Shown here piece after piece: positions 21,691 through 38,703 of a DNA stretch of 64,000 nucleotides (position 1 is its first letter; every line of letters starts with the position of its first letter). A program made the translations under genes and the position numbers. The DNA is from Chinchilla lanigera (lineage: Eukaryota > Chordata > Mammalia > Rodentia > Chinchillidae), in contig NW_004955418.1 of assembly GCF_000276665.1 (NCBI RefSeq), forward strand, positions 773,169 to 837,168. Direction: 5' to 3'. Under the pieces are notes generated by a model. It saw only the letters and a list, made by a program, of their open reading frames with translations. It searched no databases and was not told the origin of the DNA.

Positions 21691-21696
21691 AATAAA
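21691..21696 (+). terminator. Distal polyadenylation signal AATAAA (NRG2)
   Basis: A canonical hexamer with a GT-rich downstream element at about 21717-21727. It is the best candidate for the main NRG2 3' end. Confidence 0.65.
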
Positions 21697-21715
21697 ATCA
21701 GAAATACCTGCTGTT

Positions 21716-23920
21716 TGACTGTGTGTACCTAGCCCCCAGGTAAAGAGGGAGGACAGATGAGGGGAGTGGATGTCACAGTGAAGGCTGGAGAGGGCCGGGC
21801 AGTCTCTTGGAGGGAGTGACCCTCTCTCCAATCTCCGCAGTCCCAGCTCCCAGGACAGGCTCCAATCCTCCTTCCCTTTCCCAAAACACTCACAAGGTGT
21901 ACCCCCTGGCTGCTAGGGAACCTGGCCAAGAGACTGACGCAAATTGCTCTGCTTCAAACTCAGCCCTAGAACTTGGGCCCGGTTCCTGCCCTGGAGCTGC
22001 GGGGCTGGACTGAGGCAACAGTTTCCGGACCTGGGTAGGTGAGGAGGGAAGGGCTGTGGGGTTGGCACAGGGGCAGCTGCGGCAAGATGACCCTTGGGGT
22101 CTTGGGCACGTCACAGGCAAAGTCCGGACATGCAAGACACCGTAATGGGTACCCTCGCTGCCAGGAGGACCAAGCAGCTGCAGCTCAAAAGCCCACAGGA
22201 TATTGCTCTTTCCCCGACTTTGTATCCCCTCACAGGCAGGGCCTGCCTAAACCTGCAGCCGCTGATGAAAGGTACATGATTCCAGGTATGGAGACAGCAG
22301 ACATAGGTCCGGGCTTATCCCCTCATTGACTAATTTATTAAACCAGTGCCCAGCACCAGGAACCAGTAGGTTCCAGCCAGAACATGAGAAAGTCTTCTCT
22401 CTGAAGAGCTGTGCGCACCTGTGGCTGTGTGGGTGGACAGATGTGCACATGCACATGCACACTCGTGAATGCCCCAGGAAGTGTTTAGGCCAGACTGACG
22501 GGGGGAACAAAGAAATACAAAATTGAGGGGGCCTAGGTACCCACAGGGCTGAGTCTGTTCCAGTGCCAGCTCTGCTCCCGCACCAGCTGTGTGACTTTCC
22601 TAGGCCGAGATTCTCTCCACATGAATGATGATGCAAACACCTACCTCAAAGGCTGCTGTGGATATTAGATGCCTAGTAAGTGGCTACTTCAGTGGAGGTG
22701 TTGACAGTATCCTGTGCCTTGCATCCTTGAATCACACAGAATGGCAAACACTGGATGAGAGGGGGAAGATGGAGAAAATAAAAGAAGGCCCTTGTCGTTG
22801 CATTCATTGTGGGGATGCTGGGGTGAACACCTATTACAAAGGAACAAAGGAAAATAATGAACTAACTGTTGCACAAACCTGAAAAATCACTGACCTCTCT
22901 CAAGTCCCAACCTATGGTCTCATCAAGGCCCCTCAGCTCTCAGTTGGCTTATAAATTTTCTAAGGGCCAATAATTCTTTGTGACCGCTGACCTCTTTGGG
23001 ATCCCAAACTAACTAACTCTATGACCTCTTGCTAAACCTGCTGACTTTATCGTGACCCACTTTAGTGTCATTTAATCTTTTGGGGACTCTGAGTTATTGA
23101 CATCTACATTTTCAGTCAAAAAGCAGCTCCATGACTCCGACTCACCAATCTCCATGTGGTCCCCAACTAATCTGGAGTGGCCTTTGGTGGACTCACTGAC
23201 CTTCACATGAGCTCACTCGGTGTCTTCATTATCTGTCCTGGATTCTGTCACACCTGTCCTGCTTGGCCCGTAGTCTGGGGCCACAGTCTAATAAAATTCC
23301 TTGGCTCTTCCCCCCATGTCATCTATTTGTGTGTTTTCACTGGAGTGCCTATGACCTCAGAGCACGCTGACCAGAGACCATGCCTCCTCTGCCCCTCAAG
23401 TGTCTGCCTTGGTGGGACCTGTAACGTGGCCTCTCAGGAAGTGCTACAGCCCTGTCACACAGATTCCCCTCCGCCAGCATGTGGCGTAGTGCACTTGGGA
23501 CATTTGGGTGGCTTCCCGTGTCGGTTTCACCCCTACTCCCATGTTCTTTTTTCCCTTTGCTGCATCACTTTCGATGTCTCCTTCTGCCTCTCCCAGCACC
23601 CCAAATAGTAGCCACCCGCCTCTCTCCCCACTAGACTGTGCGCCCCTGAGGACAAGGAGCTGGTCTTTTTCCTCATCACACTGTCCACAGCACAGCCGGC
23701 AACAAGCATTCGATCCTCACTGAAGGCCAGAATGTACAAAAGGCTGTCAAGGGTCAGCCCCGAGAGGAGTCCTGACTTGCGGTCACTGCACAGGACCACT
23801 AGGTGGCGCAAACCACTTACTGCATTTCACCAGGGTCTGGATTTGGACGGTCAGAGAAAATGAGTATATTAGGGGCAGAAGTCGTAGTGAGAACATAACG
23901 GTCCATCAGAATAGAGGAAG
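21716..23920. other. Intergenic region between convergent NRG2 and PSD2
   Basis: About 2.2 kb with no supported gene. A MIR remnant lies near 22555-22700 and an L2-like patch near 23600-23730. An alternative minus-strand AATAAA at 22334-22339 would extend PSD2 if used. Confidence 0.6.
22555..22700 (+). repeat. MIR SINE remnant
   Basis: 'agctgtgtgactttcctagg', 'tacctcaaaggctgctgtgg' and 'agatgcctagtaagtggcta' match MIR in sense orientation with moderate decay. Confidence 0.55.
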
Positions 23921-25812
23921 AACTATTAACTTTGATTTAGATTTATTTTCATCTCATCTTTTTTAAATTTCTATTTTTGTGTATGTTTTATAATGTACAT
24001 AGTATTTTAGTACAGTAGTACATGTATATAATTTACAAATAAATAATTATACAATTAAGGAGGTGAACTAAGAGTTTCTTTACTGACGGGAGGCACAATT
24101 AGTGCTTGGGGAAGCACGTCTGTGTGAGGACGACAGCACTCACGCTCTGCTGTCATCACTCGCCCCATGAAGTGGAGGGCGGGACATGAACCAAACACCA
24201 AAGGACATCAGAGGCAGCGTGGAGAAGCACAGCGAGCTCTTTCATGTTGCCACACTGCCTTTCCAATTCCATTTAAATGAACATTGACTTCCCTTGAGCA
24301 AAACGAAAGGACCAGATGGTTTGGTTATAAAACACTTCCGCTGATCCAACTTAAATAATCTGGCTAATCACTACATCTCTCCACCTAGTCATGTGTCCCT
24401 TCATAACTGTGAGTGGGCTTGTAACTGTTAGGTACTTAGTTGTGAGGTTGGCTCATCTTATTAACTAAGTATGTTACCCCAGAGGCCAAACTGCTGGCCA
24501 AACTACAGTCATCTATTTAAACATTAGGAAGAATTGGCTCATGGGCCACATTGAGGTGCCTTCACCCCACCACTTGTCGGTCTGAGGGATGCAGGTTTAG
24601 TATGTGGTGGGAATGTAGCAAATGTGTCTACTCTTCCCAGATATATCCTTAACTCGGCCTTTTTGATTCCCTAGAAAAATGCAAGAAACATCAACAATCA
24701 GCAACTTGTCATTCCACCTTTTCCCAAGACCAAGAGTTAATGGCTTCTAGAACCTTCCTCCATCACACATCTTTGGGCTTGTTGACAGTAGCTCTCTGCA
24801 AGGTGGAATGCCTGTTATTCCTGCGGAGTGGGTCTGTGCAAGGGGCCACCTCTGGAGCTCAGAGACCTGGCAGCACCAACAGAGATTTAAGTACAAACAG
24901 GGCCATCCCACTCACTCCCAGGACACCTTACAACAGAGAGGATGGCACACACATCTTTCTGCTTAGTCCAAAACCACCCACTGGAACAACAGTTGTGAGT
25001 CACAGGTCCACCGGAGGGGAAAGGCTGGGCGGGAGGAGGTCAGCACTCTCTCCATCTTTCCTCCCAGAGCATTAGGACCACCCAGGGCCATGTGGCAGCT
25101 CTTCTGGCAGACAACAGAGCCCCAAATCAGGCTTTTTCTTCATCTGATTTCATCCTCTAACTGATGACAGCAGTTCCAAAACCATCTTTAAAAGAGTTCC
25201 TGCTCTCTATATAATTTATATTTATACGTCTACGTCCATACAAAAATGGAGGCAGCAGTGGCCTCAGGGGGTGGGAGGAGAGGCGGGCACACGTGTGAGT
25301 GCAGGCGGCTTGGCACTAAGTGAGGCAGCTCATGTCCTGGGTCACTGCAGTGCGAGGCAGGAGGATAGCGCCCGCTCACAGAGGCGGCTGGGAGGAGGCA
25401 AGGACAGAGCTGGTGCACAGACCTGCAGCTTAGAGGACGGAGGAGGAGAGGGCAGGCCCACCTCACAAACAGGGGATGAGTTCAGAGAGGAGCCAGCAAG
25501 AAGCAGGGGCCTGGGGAAGTGGCAGCCCTTCCAGTCTCTCCAGTGAGAAGGTGCTAGAGCACTTATGCCCTGGCCTACAAAATGAGGCCCCATGTGGGGC
25601 AGGCAATGGGGGCTGGGGAGAGAGCGATGGCCAGAGATGGCCCAGGACGCAAGAGGCCCAACGCCACGAGTAGCATCTCTATCTCCTTGGCCCACAGGCC
25701 TCTCCACACCCGTCTGGTTGCCTGTCAACTGTGGAACTTGGTCCAAGCAGCCACTGGCCAGAATTGTGCTCACGGACCCCTCCAGGGGCATCTGCCTGCA
25801 CATTCACACTGG
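23920..25812 (-). other. PSD2: PSD2 3' untranslated region
   Basis: Sequence 3' of the stop codon at 25813 runs without a recognisable exon to the minus-strand AATAAA at 23947-23942, which suggests a 3'UTR of about 1.9 kb. It contains AT-rich blocks near 23980-24060 and 25205-25235. The end position is inferred. Confidence 0.55.
23942..23947 (-). terminator. Candidate PSD2 polyadenylation signal
   Basis: TTTATT on the + strand is AATAAA on the - strand. It lies about 1.87 kb after the PSD2 stop codon. A second candidate lies at 22334-22339. Confidence 0.5.
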
Positions 25813-27235
<1,423 letters not shown>

Positions 27236-27253
27236 AGCAGTCAACATCATGGA

Positions 27254-27460
27254 AAAACTCTGGGTACAGGGGGACACAGCTACAATCCCAGCTACTTGGG
27301 AGCCTGAGGCAGAAGGGTCCCAAGTTCGAAGATAGCCTGAAGAATTTAGCAAGACTCAGTCTCAAAAAATGAATCCACTGGGAATATAGCTCAGTGAGAA
27401 ACCAAGCACAAGATCCTGGACTCAATCCCCAGTACCACAAAAAAAAAAAAAAAAAAAAAC
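27254..27460 (+). mobile_element. B1-ID chimeric SINE
   Basis: A B1-like part ('cagctacaatcccagctact') is followed by an ID-like part ('ctgggaatatagctcagtga', 'ggactcaatccccagtacca') and about 20 A. It is inserted in the L1 remnant. Confidence 0.8.
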
Positions 27461-27810
27461 CACGGAGGTAGACATTAGATTTGTGATTAGTGATGAATAT
27501 TAGACATTAGATAGTAGTCGTTGTGAGCTAAGGGAAGGGGAACAGGAGTTACTGTTTAGTGGGTACAAAATTTCAGTTAGAGAACATAAAAAGTCCTGCA
27601 CACTGACTGCACAACAATGTGAACAGACACTACTGAATTATGCATTTAAAAATGGTGAAGACAGCAAATTCTGTTACATATTTTGCCACAATTCAAAAAA
27701 AGTAAACCTAAATTAAAATACTAATAATAAGACACTGTTTATTAAAGTTGTCAGGTTAGCAAAGATTAAAACATTTGACAAGCCCAGTGTTGGTGAGGGG
27801 TTGGGGAAGT
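27461..27810 (+). mobile_element. L1 3'-end fragment
   Basis: 'ttactgtttagtgggtacaa', 'tgcacaacaatgtgaacaga' and 'catttaaaaatggtgaagac' match the 3' end of old L1 families. It resumes the L1 interrupted by the B1-ID element. Confidence 0.7.
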
Positions 27811-28019
27811 AACTATTAACACCTGATTAAAGGAGGGTATTGACAGTGCTAATGTTAGAAGAGGGGTTTAGCAGTAGCTGGTGGTCTTGCCTCAACTTCA
27901 TAGCCTTGCCACAGTCAGGAGAGCCTGGCACACTGCAGGACCAGCGACGAGGGGTCAGGGGACACCTCTCCCTGGCTCTGCCACCGGAGCGAGACCTTTC
28001 TTGCTCACCTCCACCCACC

Positions 28020-28285
28020 CCGGCATTAAGCCCGGTGAGACTGAGAACGGTGTGTTGGAGCTACAGTCACCTAAGTTAGGATCCTGGCTCCTGCACTTCT
28101 TAGCTGGGTTACCTCAAGTAACCTCTCTGAGCCTCAGTTTCCCCACCAATAAAATGGGGATAGCAAAACAGTCCTCACAGAGTTGGTATGAGGATGAACT
28201 CAGTCAATAAAAAGGAAATGAGAATCAGGCCTAGTATTTAGCAAAAGGCTGGTCATGGTGGCTTTTACCATCACTATTTTTATGC
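28020..28285 (+). repeat. MIR SINE, nearly full length
   Basis: 'gatcctggctcctgcacttc', 'ctctgagcctcagtttcccc', 'aataaaatggggatagcaa' and 'cagagttggtatgaggatga' follow the MIR consensus in order, making this the best-preserved MIR in the window. Confidence 0.75.
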
Positions 28286-28357
28286 TACAGAGAGTAGATG
28301 TGAGCAGACTTCAAAGCGCGATCAAGCTTTGTTTTTCAAAAGGTCAGGTCTGCCTTG

Positions 28358-28425
28358 GGCACTCTCCTCTATACCCTACACTCACCTCTATACCCTACAC
28401 CCTCCTCTATACCCTACCCTACAAG
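28358..28425. repeat. Short minisatellite, unit about 20 bp
   Basis: Three to four imperfect copies of a unit built on 'cctctataccctacac' occur in tandem in PSD2 intron 13, with nested CCCTA motifs. Confidence 0.8.
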
Positions 28426-29021
28426 TCAACGTGGAGCTGCAGAGACTGAGACTGGCAATATCCTGCCCCCCCTGCTCTGAGGACTTCCCAACTCAGTCTC
28501 ACTTTCTCGTTTGTCTGTCTGCCCACCCCTCTGCAGGGCAGTCCAAAATGGACGCATGCTTCCTCCCCGACAACCTGGCGCCCCATCCTTTCTGACAAAG
28601 GCCGTGCTTGCTCAGCCCCACCTGCAGAGCACTGTGAGGAGAGTCAGGGCAGTGGGTAGACAACGACAGCATGACGGGAAGGGAGAGTAAGGTACGGAGG
28701 CCTCCAGAGCTCCATGGAGAGACCAGGGCCCCACACTGCTCTGCTGCTGAACAGATGTGCAAGAGGAAAGTGAGGCCAAGCGAGAGGGTGCTGGGGGCCA
28801 GGGCTTGAGAGTTTTGTGGCTACTTGTAAAATCTTCTAAAGAAGCTGGGTCTGTCTGGGACAGGAGGTGAAGGTGGAGAAGTCTCCTGGAAAGGAGCTAT
28901 TGTTTCTGTTGGAGCCCCCAGCGCTCCTGGAGACTCAGGCGGGGGTGCAACTGTTGATTACCATCACCAGATGGGCTGTGTAAAACTGGCCCACAGAAAG
29001 CCATGGCTCATCCTTAGCTTA

Positions 29022-29363
<342 letters not shown>

Positions 29364-29535
29364 CTAACCCCTACTGCTAGGAGATGCCTCACAAAAGGGA
29401 CACTGAGGCAGTCTCATGTTCTCGAACCCATAGAGGTAAAGCCAGGCTCTGCACCCGTGGAAGTGCTCCTCATACCTTCCCTTTTCCTCCCACCTTGCTC
29501 CTTCCGCCCCTCGCTCTTAGGGGCATCCACTCTCC

Positions 29536-29598
29536 TCGATGCCCGGCACTCTCTCTCCTCCATGCCCGGCACTCTCTCTCCTCCATGCCCGGCACTCT
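29536..29598. repeat. Tandem repeat, 23-bp unit, about 2.7 copies
   Basis: The unit 'atgcccggcactctctctcc' plus 3 nt is repeated nearly perfectly, which indicates recent local duplication. Confidence 0.85.
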
Positions 29599-29839
29599 TC
29601 CATTAGTATGTGCTTGGACACACTCCATTCCACAGGCACACCCTCACTCACGGGAACTCTCACATGCACACAGACACACTGGGCCAAGCATCAGCCTGAA
29701 CCCAGTTACCTCTGACTCCACAGGACACATACATTCTCTTACATTCCACCTCAGATGCACATGACAGTCACAGATCCAGGATCACAGCCAAAGACAAGCT
29801 ATGACCCACTACAGTTCATACAGCCAGGCCCCTTGGTGC

Positions 29840-29945
29840 AGTGTGCACATGCACACGTGTGCGGACCTGTGTGTGGATGTGAGTGCATGGCGTGTGTGTA
29901 CTCGTGTGCACGTGTGTGCCTAAGTGGCACGTGCATGTGCATAGA
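29840..29945. repeat. GT/GTGCAC-rich tract
   Basis: An imperfect array of 'gtgtg' and 'gtgcac' motifs with alternating purine-pyrimidine character. Confidence 0.65.
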
Positions 29946-30159
29946 ATAGGTGTGACTTCTGTGCGTGTGCACATGGATGCTCTGGGCAGATATGGAGGCT
30001 CCAGTGCTCCAGGAGAGACAGGGGCACAAAGGAGAAGGAGCCAGGGGCTGACAGACAGGAAGTCCAGTGCCTCCCCCTCCCTCTGCCTCTCCACCTCTGC
30101 CCCACCCTCTATCCTTTCCTCTCCAAAATACACTGAAACCCTGAAGTATTGATGAGCTG

Positions 30160-30830
30160 GGTTTTTCAAAGGGCTACAAATAAAACATCCAGGGATAAGT
30201 GAGAACATCAAAACAGTATTTTCGGGTATTATTTTAAAAAACAAAAAATAACAAAAGCTGGCAAGGATGTAGAGAAAAAGGAACCCCTGTATACTGTTAG
30301 TGGGAATTAAATTAGTATAGCCAAAATGGAAAACAGTGCGGGGGTGCCTCAAAAAACAAGAACTAGAACTACTAGCCACCCCACACCTGAAGCAAATGAA
30401 GTCAGCATGCAAAAGAGATCCCTACACCCCAGGTTTATTGCAGCACCATTCACAAAAGCCAAGATGTGGAACCAGCCTAGGTGCCCAGCAACAGGTGAAC
30501 AAATAAAGAAAATATGGTGTTAAATATATGCAATGGAGTCTGATTCGACCATAAAGAAGAATGAAATGCTGTCATACGCAGCAAAATAAGCTCGACACAG
30601 AAAGACAAGTATTGCATGTGACTGCTAATTTGCAGAAACTGAAAGAGGGTTGCCTAAGGAATGGGAAGAGCATTGGGCGGACAGTGTGGGAGGAGTAGAG
30701 GGTTGGAGAGTGGATGGACTTGACCAATGCTTGATGTACACATGTATGGAAATATCACAATGAACCCCACTCACTTTTACAGTTAATGTGTTAATATTTT
30801 GTAAAATCAAATAAAAAGAGCACTGGGCCG
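30160..30830 (+). mobile_element. L1 LINE 3' fragment
   Basis: 'gctggcaaggatgtagagaa', 'aggtttattgcagcaccatt', 'cacaaaagccaagatgtgga', 'accataaagaagaatgaaat' are typical of the L1 ORF2 3' end and 3'UTR. It is in sense on +, antisense to PSD2. Confidence 0.85.
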
Positions 30831-31102
30831 AGGGCACCCATGCCCCACCTGTCCCTAACACCCCATGACACACACAACCTCTCACACTTAGGCCCAGATG
30901 CAAACAACACTGGACCCCCATCCACACTGCAGGGACATGACCCCATGCTGTCTGCCACGTAATAGCTGGCCTCCATGTGACACATGGCCGTAGTCCCCCC
31001 ACCTGTAAGTGGGGATGGGGCACATGGAATGGAAAAGAACATCTGCCCTTCCCTGGTGTCCCTCAGCCCAGGGCCCGGTGGTGCTCTCAAGTGGATGCTC
31101 TA

Positions 31103-33849
<2,747 letters not shown>

Positions 33850-33893
33850 ATAGCCCATTCCAGCTTTTCATTCTTGATGGAGTTGTAAAGGGT
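33850..33893 (-). CDS. PSD2: PSD2 coding exon 8 (44-nt, Sec7 C-terminal)
   Basis: A 44-nt exon between TCTCTTCCAG and GTGAGT encodes TLYNSIKNEKLEWA and two bases of an Ile codon (residues 455-469). This is one of the last Sec7 helices. The exon is too short to be found by open-frame length; it was placed by splice signals, phase and residue match. Confidence 0.93.
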
Positions 33894-35150
<1,257 letters not shown>

Positions 35151-36309
35151 TTATAGAGAAATGATTCCACCTGAGAGCAGGGAAGGAGGCTGGTGTGGTC
35201 CCCACAGCCAGCCCTGCCCAGCCAGAAGGGACAAGGCAGCATCAAGGGCAGGAATGAAAATGAAACTGCCTGGATCTTCCTTTGTCTCCAAGAGTTTACA
35301 AAACTCTCTTCATACTCAAGGTTCCCTTCAAGCATCTTGAAAACCTGAGGTTCTCTTCAAACTCAGATGAAGGAGTCAGGTGTGGGTGAAGAATGACAAC
35401 TGACACTCGCCAGGTGCCCATTTGTTCCAGGTTTGTACTTGACATGCACTATCCTATTTCCTTCTCACCACAGCGTAAGGGAGTGGAGGGGCAGGGAGGT
35501 GAAATGGTGCGCCCGTGGTCACAAAGCAAGGCAGTGAAAGGGCCAAGTGTGGCTGACGTCAAAGCCCATGCTCTCACCACTCCTGCACAGTTAACTCTCC
35601 CAAGGTCACTCAGCTCCCGGACTTGAAACTACGCTTCTCAGCTCCTGAGCAGAAGCTCTACGAACTCCATCACAAATACCTCACCCTCTTACTGCACAGA
35701 GAAGTGGCAAGACCTCCAAAAGGTAGGTGAAGTAAGGGCGAGTTTGGTCTTACAAAAGTCAAAAGTCAAAATTCAGTTTCCACCGACACAAACAGATGCC
35801 CCATGCTGACCCAGGCTGATATGAAGAGAATAGAGCAGATGGCTTCACTCCTGGAAGCACAAAGCCCAAGAATGTACTCCCAAGTTCTGCCTCGTTTTAG
35901 CTATGGAACAGTAGGGAGCTTGAGCCCTCCAAACCCACACCTGAGGCTCACACTTTCGGACTGTCCTCAGAGAGGCCACACTTGAGGACACACTGGGCAG
36001 TGCTCCAGTTTTGTGAGGTTTTTGTGGATTTGGATTTGCTAAAAGCAATGTTTCCCCAGATTTACCTACACAGTCCTAGTACCCCATGGGATAGGAATAG
36101 GTGTTGTTGCAAAAAAAGAATATTATAATCAAATAAGTTTATTTACATGTTTTAGAGTCTTTAACATGCTTTAACATGCTTGTGTGCAGAGTTCTCTGGG
36201 GATTCCAAGTACATTTACCCAAATGTATTGATGTTGGCACCATTTTAACAAAGAGAATTTAACATAATGTGAAATATTCATATACTACAGAAATAATTTA
36301 AAAAATAAT

Positions 36310-36375
36310 AATGCAAGGCTTTGTATGCTTCAGTGGCACAGTGCCTGAGTTCAATTCCCAGTACAAAAAAAAAGG
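36310..36375 (+). mobile_element. ID SINE remnant
   Basis: 'gcttcagtggcacagtgcct' then 'gagttcaattcccagtacaa' and an A run represent the 3' half of an ID element. Confidence 0.55.
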
Positions 36376-36589
36376 CTTTATATGCTGACAAACAAGAATT
36401 TTCTATACTTTCTCCAAAGGGTTAAGGAGAAAAAAATCCTCTCTGAGCTTGGATATGCATTTGTTTCACAGATACAGTATATGCGTTTTTTACATGTATG
36501 TAATTGTGTTCTGTCCATAGCATAGAGCCACACAGACATGCACTTGTTTTTTTGTTTTGTTTTTTGGGTGTTTTTTTTGTTTGTTTGTT

Positions 36590-36840
36590 TGTTTTGGTCT
36601 TTTTGAGACAGGGTCTCACTATGAAGTTCAGGCTGGCCTTGAGCTCAGTTTGTAGCCCAGGCTGGCCTTGAACTTGCAATGATCCTCCTGCCTCAGCCTC
36701 CCGAGTGCTGGGATTACAGGCATGCGCCACTACACCCAGTTTGGTTTTTTTTTGGGGGGGGGTACTAGGAATCGAACTAAGGACCTTGCGCTTGCCAGGC
36801 AGGCACTTGTGCCGCTGAGCTATATCCCCAGCCCATGCAC
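36590..36840 (-). mobile_element. B1 and ID SINEs, antisense
   Basis: A B1 on the - strand ('ttttgagacagggtctcact', 'ctcccgagtgctgggattac' as read on +) is followed by an antisense ID ('aatcgaactaaggaccttgc', 'gctgagctatatccccagcc'). T-rich tracts mark the tails of both. Confidence 0.85.
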
Positions 36841-37761
36841 CTGTAACAGAAGGATACAAGAGCAACGCTGAGTTACATACACTCTCACCCTTCCTCAGCC
36901 ACTAGTCAGGATTGCAAAATTAAGAAAACAACTGGCAAGCTTTCCAGTCTTAATAATGACAAATTATCTCACAGCAGAGGAGCCTTCCCAATAGGAAAAA
37001 GTGTGAGGTGATATATGAATAAAACGTCTGAGAAATGTAAGGACAGTGACAACTCCAAGGCTAAAGATCCTGCCAAGAAGGGACTACAGAGAGTGTCCTC
37101 AGGAAGGAGCAGCCTCCTGTGGAAGCACGCACCAAGCAGCAAGGGCAGCCTGAAGGCTGAGCAACTGGGTGGTCTTGCAGGATTGGAGAATGAAACTGGA
37201 GTTCCAGGGCCACTGAGAGCAAGGGGCCCTGGGAAACACCGCAGTCATACTTCACAAAAAAGCTGAAGAAAGGGAATAGTAAAGAGCATTCTTCAGGCAG
37301 AGGGAGAATTATTCCAGCTGAAAGCATACAGAAGCAGAAAGAGTTGAAGAGCAGCAGAGTGAGCACCTCTGAACACTGATTGTGTAGAGCAGGGTGAAGT
37401 TTCCCAGGAAATAAAATAGTCACAGATGCAATACTTAAAGGCATAATAACAATAATATATGTTATATATACATATAGCTGTATATAAGCAGTAAATGGAA
37501 TTAAAATACCAGGAAGTAGTAAAAGTCCTTCAGTAAGTCAGACAGACATATTGCAAGCTACAGAGAGGATTCTGAAAGAATGCACAGCTAACTAGCTACC
37601 AGACAGGGAACAAAAATCTAAAAATACTGAATCCAAAAGAAGGCAAGAAAGGAGAGAAAAAAGGAACACAGAACAGATAAGTTGAACAGAAAACAGTGTT
37701 ATATCACATTTAAACCCAAATATATCATAATTCATAAAATAGTCAAATTTAAAAATAATAT

Positions 37762-37945
37762 CAGCCCATGCTGGGCATGGTGGTGCACACCTGTAATCCC
37801 AGCACTTGGGAGGCTGAGGCAGGAGGATTACTTCAAGTTTGAGACCAGCCTGGGCTACACAGTGAGCTCAAGGCCAGCCTGAACTGCATAGCGAGACCCT
37901 GTCTCAAAAAGACAAAAAACAAACAAACCGAAAAATAAAAATAAT
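37762..37945 (+). mobile_element. B1-like SINE
   Basis: 'gctgggcatggtggtgcaca', 'cttgggaggctgaggcagga' and 'gcatagcgagaccctgtctc' with an A-rich tail form a full-length B1-type element with the internal duplicated segment. Confidence 0.9.
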
Positions 37946-38703
37946 ATCAGCCCTTTTTTTTTAAATAGTATATGATACAAAAGATACACCTTAGATATAA
38001 AGGACCAGTTTGGAAGCAAAAAGACGGAAAAGAACATATACACAACTAACAAAAGAACTCCAGTATAGCTACACTAATACCTTTAAAATAGATTTGAAAG
38101 TAAGAAGCATTACTAGACATAAAGAGGCACATTTTCACGATGATACAAAGGTCAATCCACCAGAAAGTATAACCATCCTAAATCTGTAGTATATACAGGT
38201 AGCATAGCCAATAGCATAGCTTCAAAATACAGAAGACAAAAATTGACAAAACCAAAAGAAGACACATTTGTAAACTTGGTTGGAGATTTTAACATTGCTC
38301 ACTTAGTAATAGGAAGACCAAGCAGACCAAAACGACAGTAAGAATATTAAATAATCATGTCAAAAAATTATATAACCAAGAGTAAATGAACAAATTCCTA
38401 GAAATACACACTATAAAACTGGTTCAAGAAGAAATGGAAAATATGAATAGATCTATACGACAAGCAAAGAGATTAAACCAATAATCAAAGGAAAAGCCTA
38501 GGAAAAGCCTAGGACCAGATGGCCTCATTGGTGAGTTTTTTAAAACATTTTTTAAAAATTATGATCAATCCTTTCAAACTCTTCCCAGAAAATTGAATAA
38601 AAGGTAACAGCTCTTACTTAAGGCCAGCATTACCTGGATATCAATGTCAGACAAAAACATCACAAGAAAATACCTCATATGAATACAGATGCAAAAATCC
38701 TCA

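Larger units (their letters stand above)
1..21715 (+). other. NRG2: NRG2 gene locus, 3' part
   Basis: Neuregulin 2 is a membrane-anchored EGF-family growth factor precursor. Its shed EGF-like ectodomain binds ErbB3 and ErbB4. Seen here are eight coding exons in the expected order: two alternative EGF-ending exons, a microexon, the transmembrane exon, three tail exons and the terminal exon. All have AG acceptors, GT donors and compatible phases. The encoded residues match NRG2 as I know it, for example the juxtamembrane AEELYQKR, the tail HNHLRQNMCPAH and the C-terminus AKQDSAPL. Exons for the signal region, Ig-like domain and first part of the EGF domain are not in the window, so the gene is 5'-truncated by the window edge. 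The 3' limit is inferred from the last good polyadenylation signal. NRG1 is the closest alternative, but the tail sequence is that of NRG2. Confidence 0.95.
20586..21715 (+). other. NRG2: NRG2 3' untranslated region
   Basis: A GC-rich start changes abruptly to an AT-rich segment from about 20660 to 20845, containing AATAAA at 20666-20671 within a 20-bp palindrome. Further AATAAA motifs occur at 21460-21465 and 21691-21696. The last is followed by a GT-rich element (ctgtgtgtacc), so I place the main 3' end near 21715. Which site is used is inferred. Confidence 0.65.
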
